This document shows positions 32,891-64,000 of a stretch of DNA of 64,000 nucleotides, piece by piece. Both the position numbers and the translations under genes were made by a program. The first letter of the stretch is position 1. Each line of letters opens with the position of its first letter. The stretch is from Sceloporus undulatus (Eukaryota > Chordata > Lepidosauria > Squamata > Phrynosomatidae). The stretch covers positions 103,964,377-104,028,376 of the forward strand of contig NC_056527.1 in the NCBI RefSeq assembly GCF_019175285.1, given 5' to 3'. Below the pieces are notes generated by a model. That model was given only the letters and a program-made list of their open reading frames with translations, searched no databases and was not told where the DNA came from.

Positions 32891-32954
32891 AGATGCCCCC
32901 CAGCTTCCCTTCCACTGTCTGCTCTTCCTTCTGATCCCCCTTTTGCCCAGCCAC

Positions 32955-33070
32955 CCTCCTCTCTCTCTCTCTCTCTCCTCTCCATTGCTGCTGGTGAGAG
33001 TTCCCCTTTAAGACCTTGCAGCAACCTCCTCTCTCTCTTTCCACCTCCTTCCTTCCTTCCTTCCTTCCCC
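32955..33070. repeat. (CT)n and (CCTT)n pyrimidine tracts
   Basis: CT run at about 32957-32980 and CCTT run at about 33046-33067, just upstream of the candidate GYS1 leader exon. Confidence 0.85.
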
Positions 33071-33099
33071 TTCCTTTAACTCACTCCTAGTCATTGAGC

Positions 33100-33244
33100 C
33101 GGATGGGAGTCCTTCCCTGCCAGCCGACCAGGGAGGCAAAGGGACCCTGATCAGGGGCAGAAAAGGAGGGAAAGCAAAAGGAGGAAAAGAAAGGTGTGCA
33201 AGACTTGGAACTGAGTGAGTCGTTGGATCCTCTCCTGCAAAGAG
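33100..33244 (+). other. GYS1: Candidate GYS1 5' non-coding exon
   Basis: Non-repetitive purine-rich sequence ends in a strong donor, AGAG|GTGAGT at 33245. It lies downstream of pyrimidine tracts (CT)n and (CCTT)n at 32955-33070 and on the same strand as GYS1, whose coding exon 1 has a good acceptor just upstream. The 5' limit is arbitrary. Only the donor is supported. Confidence 0.4.
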
Positions 33245-33721
33245 GTGAGTGCCATCGGACTAATCCCAGGAGTGCTTCCAAATAAATCTTCCCCCATCAA
33301 TCTGCTGCATCCGAACTCTTCAAAGATCATTTTATTCCCTTTTTAGTCCTGTGTTCCAGCTTCCACCAGTTCCCAGATTCAGTGCCTCTTTGAAACCCCT
33401 CTTCTCCAAAATCCCTTTCCATGCAAGCCTTGCATGACCCCCCTTCCCTTAAATTTGAAGACATTTTGTTTTCTTTCCCTTCCCCTTCCCCTTAATCCGG
33501 TTTTCCACCCCGGATCTCATTCATACTGGCTCTGAAACCTTCTCTTTTTTACAGGAACCAGTAGGTTGCGTTGTTTCTTTTTATCCTCACAACCAACTGC
33601 TTCCAAAGCAAGGTCCCTTCCTCTGCTGCTCAAGAGTCTGATACAAAATACCTTTGTGTATCCTGTCCCCCATTGTATTAAACGTATAAAAGATATGCAG
33701 GGGGGAAGAGAAAGGAAAAAA

Positions 33722-33840
33722 GTGTGTGTGTGTACACACACACACACACACACACGTTGTATCTATCTGTCTGTCTATCTATCTATGTTACATCTATCTA
33801 TATATTTATCTATATCTATCAGTCTCTCTCTATATATATA
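33722..33840. repeat. (GT)n(AC)n palindrome with TCTA/TCTG repeat
   Basis: gtgtgtgtgtgt is followed directly by acacacacac (33722-33755), a self-complementary alternating purine-pyrimidine block, then tctatctgtctgtctatc and tatatata to 33840. Confidence 0.9.
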
Positions 33841-34078
33841 TTGTTGTTGTTATGTGTCTTCAAGTTATTTCCAATTTATGGCAACCCTAAGGTGAACCTA
33901 TCATGGGGTTTTCTTGGCAAGATCTGATCAGAAGAGGTTTTGCCATTGTGTTTCCTGAGGCTGAGAGAGTGTGACTTTCCCAAGGTCACCCAGTGGGTTT
34001 CCATGGCCAAACTGGGAATCAAACCCTGGTCTCCAGAGTTGTAGTCCAACATTCAAACTACTATGCCACATTAGCTAG
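33841..34078 (-). mobile_element. ACA-SINE2-type SINE, near full length
   Basis: gttgttgttatgtgtcttcaag...tcatggggttttcttggcaag...ccctggtctccagagttg...actatgcca, reversed. Confidence 0.85.
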
Positions 34079-34483
34079 CGCTCTCTCTCTTTCTATACAC
34101 ACACACACTTACTAGTACTAACATACACTCTCCACTTTTTCATTCTTTAAAATCACCCCTCCAGCCCTTCCATTTTTATGCCTGGAAATCTTCAGGTTTC
34201 AGTCCCTTGCAGGCTGTCTCCCCTCACCCTCCTGTGTCCTCCTCCTTCTAACCATCTTCCCAACCTCAGCTGTTGCTGCTACTCAAGACTTAAGTGCTGT
34301 CTTCCAAAAGGATCTTGTGGGGGAGAGAGAGAGAGGACTCCTGGGTTCTCTGGAAGGCAGAGGAGGCGCCAATCTGACCACACTCTCTGGGAGGGAGAGA
34401 AAAATTGGTGTCTAATTGTTTAGACAAGGTAGGCTGGGAGACAGGCCCCTGATTGTCACGGTTTGGAAGCCAAGATTTCCAAG

Positions 34484-34699
34484 TGTTGTTGTGTGCCACC
34501 AAGACCCTAAGGCGAGCCTTACACAGGGTTTTCCTGGCAGGTTTCTTCAGAGGCAGTTTGCCATTGCCATCATCTGAGACTGAGAGAGTGTGACTTGCCC
34601 CAGATCACCCGGAAAACTTTTATGCTGGAGCAGGGATTTGAACCCTGGTCTTCAGAGTTGTACTCCAACGCTCAAACCATTACACCATGGTAGCTCCTT
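34484..34699 (-). mobile_element. ACA-SINE2-type SINE
   Basis: gttgttgtgtgccaccaag...cacagggttttcctggcag...aaccctggtcttcagagttg...ttacaccatgg, reversed. Confidence 0.85.
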
Positions 34700-34949
34700 A
34701 AGATTTACCAGTACTTTGAGAATAAGAAGAGGGGAGGAGCGGGTTGTGGGTATATGGGGGAGATTGGGGAGTTTATGTAAATGTGACAAGGTAACTGGGA
34801 GCAAAGACTCCAGGGGCTTCTGAAGTTCAGTTGTTTCTGAGGTGTCATAGTGTTTGAAATGATCCACCTTCCTCTTCCTCCAGGCTGAACCCTGAGCCTC
34901 CAATCTACATCCCTTCCTTACCTTCGCATCCTTCTATCCCGCAAGTGCC

Positions 34950-64000
<29,051 letters not shown>

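Overview
This window is nuclear DNA from a squamate reptile, probably an iguanian lizard such as an anole or fence lizard. Three host genes have multi-exon structures with GT-AG introns. The rest is dense with lizard-type repeats: tRNA-derived SINEs of the ACA-SINE2 type, 5S-rRNA-headed SINEs of the 5S-Sauria type, BovB/RTE, L2-like and CR1 LINE 3' ends, Tigger-like and hAT-like non-autonomous DNA transposons, palindromic MITEs and ATT-rich microsatellites. I recognised no LTR element, virus copy, CRISPR array, or functional tRNA or rRNA gene. Repeat family names come from memory of their sequences, not from a library search.

Layout. Positions 1-6,990 are intergenic and repeat-rich, with a GC-rich four-unit tandem repeat at about 3,495-3,850. 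POLR2L (RNA polymerase subunit RPB10/ABC10-beta) lies on the + strand with coding exons at 7,002-7,096 and 9,433-9,541. After a gap of about 1.1 kb, PRMT1 (type I protein arginine methyltransferase) runs on the - strand from its first exon at 30,751 down to its stop at 11,639. All 11 coding exons are present, including the optional exon 2 that in mammals carries a nuclear export signal. The PRMT1 start lies in a GC-rich promoter. Upstream of it is a run of same-direction CCAAT boxes, with nine copies in 31,384-31,889. GYS1 (muscle-type glycogen synthase) starts head-to-head on the + strand. Its first coding exon is at 34,950, and twelve coding exons are present up to 63,686, covering residues 1-516 and ending inside the catalytic E-x7-E motif. 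The remaining exons lie beyond the window.

The genes do not form a pathway. POLR2L and PRMT1 converge tail-to-tail, and PRMT1 and GYS1 diverge from a shared region of about 2-4 kb. PRMT1 and GYS1 are both on human 19q13.33 but not adjacent there, and human POLR2L is on 11p15.5, so this arrangement differs from human.

Most notable for follow-up: the co-oriented CCAAT array with spacings mostly near whole turns of the helix; the tandem repeat with CTCF-like cores; a G-rich minisatellite just inside PRMT1 intron 1; a 20-bp tandem duplication that copies the GYS1 exon 2 splice donor; and several unusual transposon arrangements.
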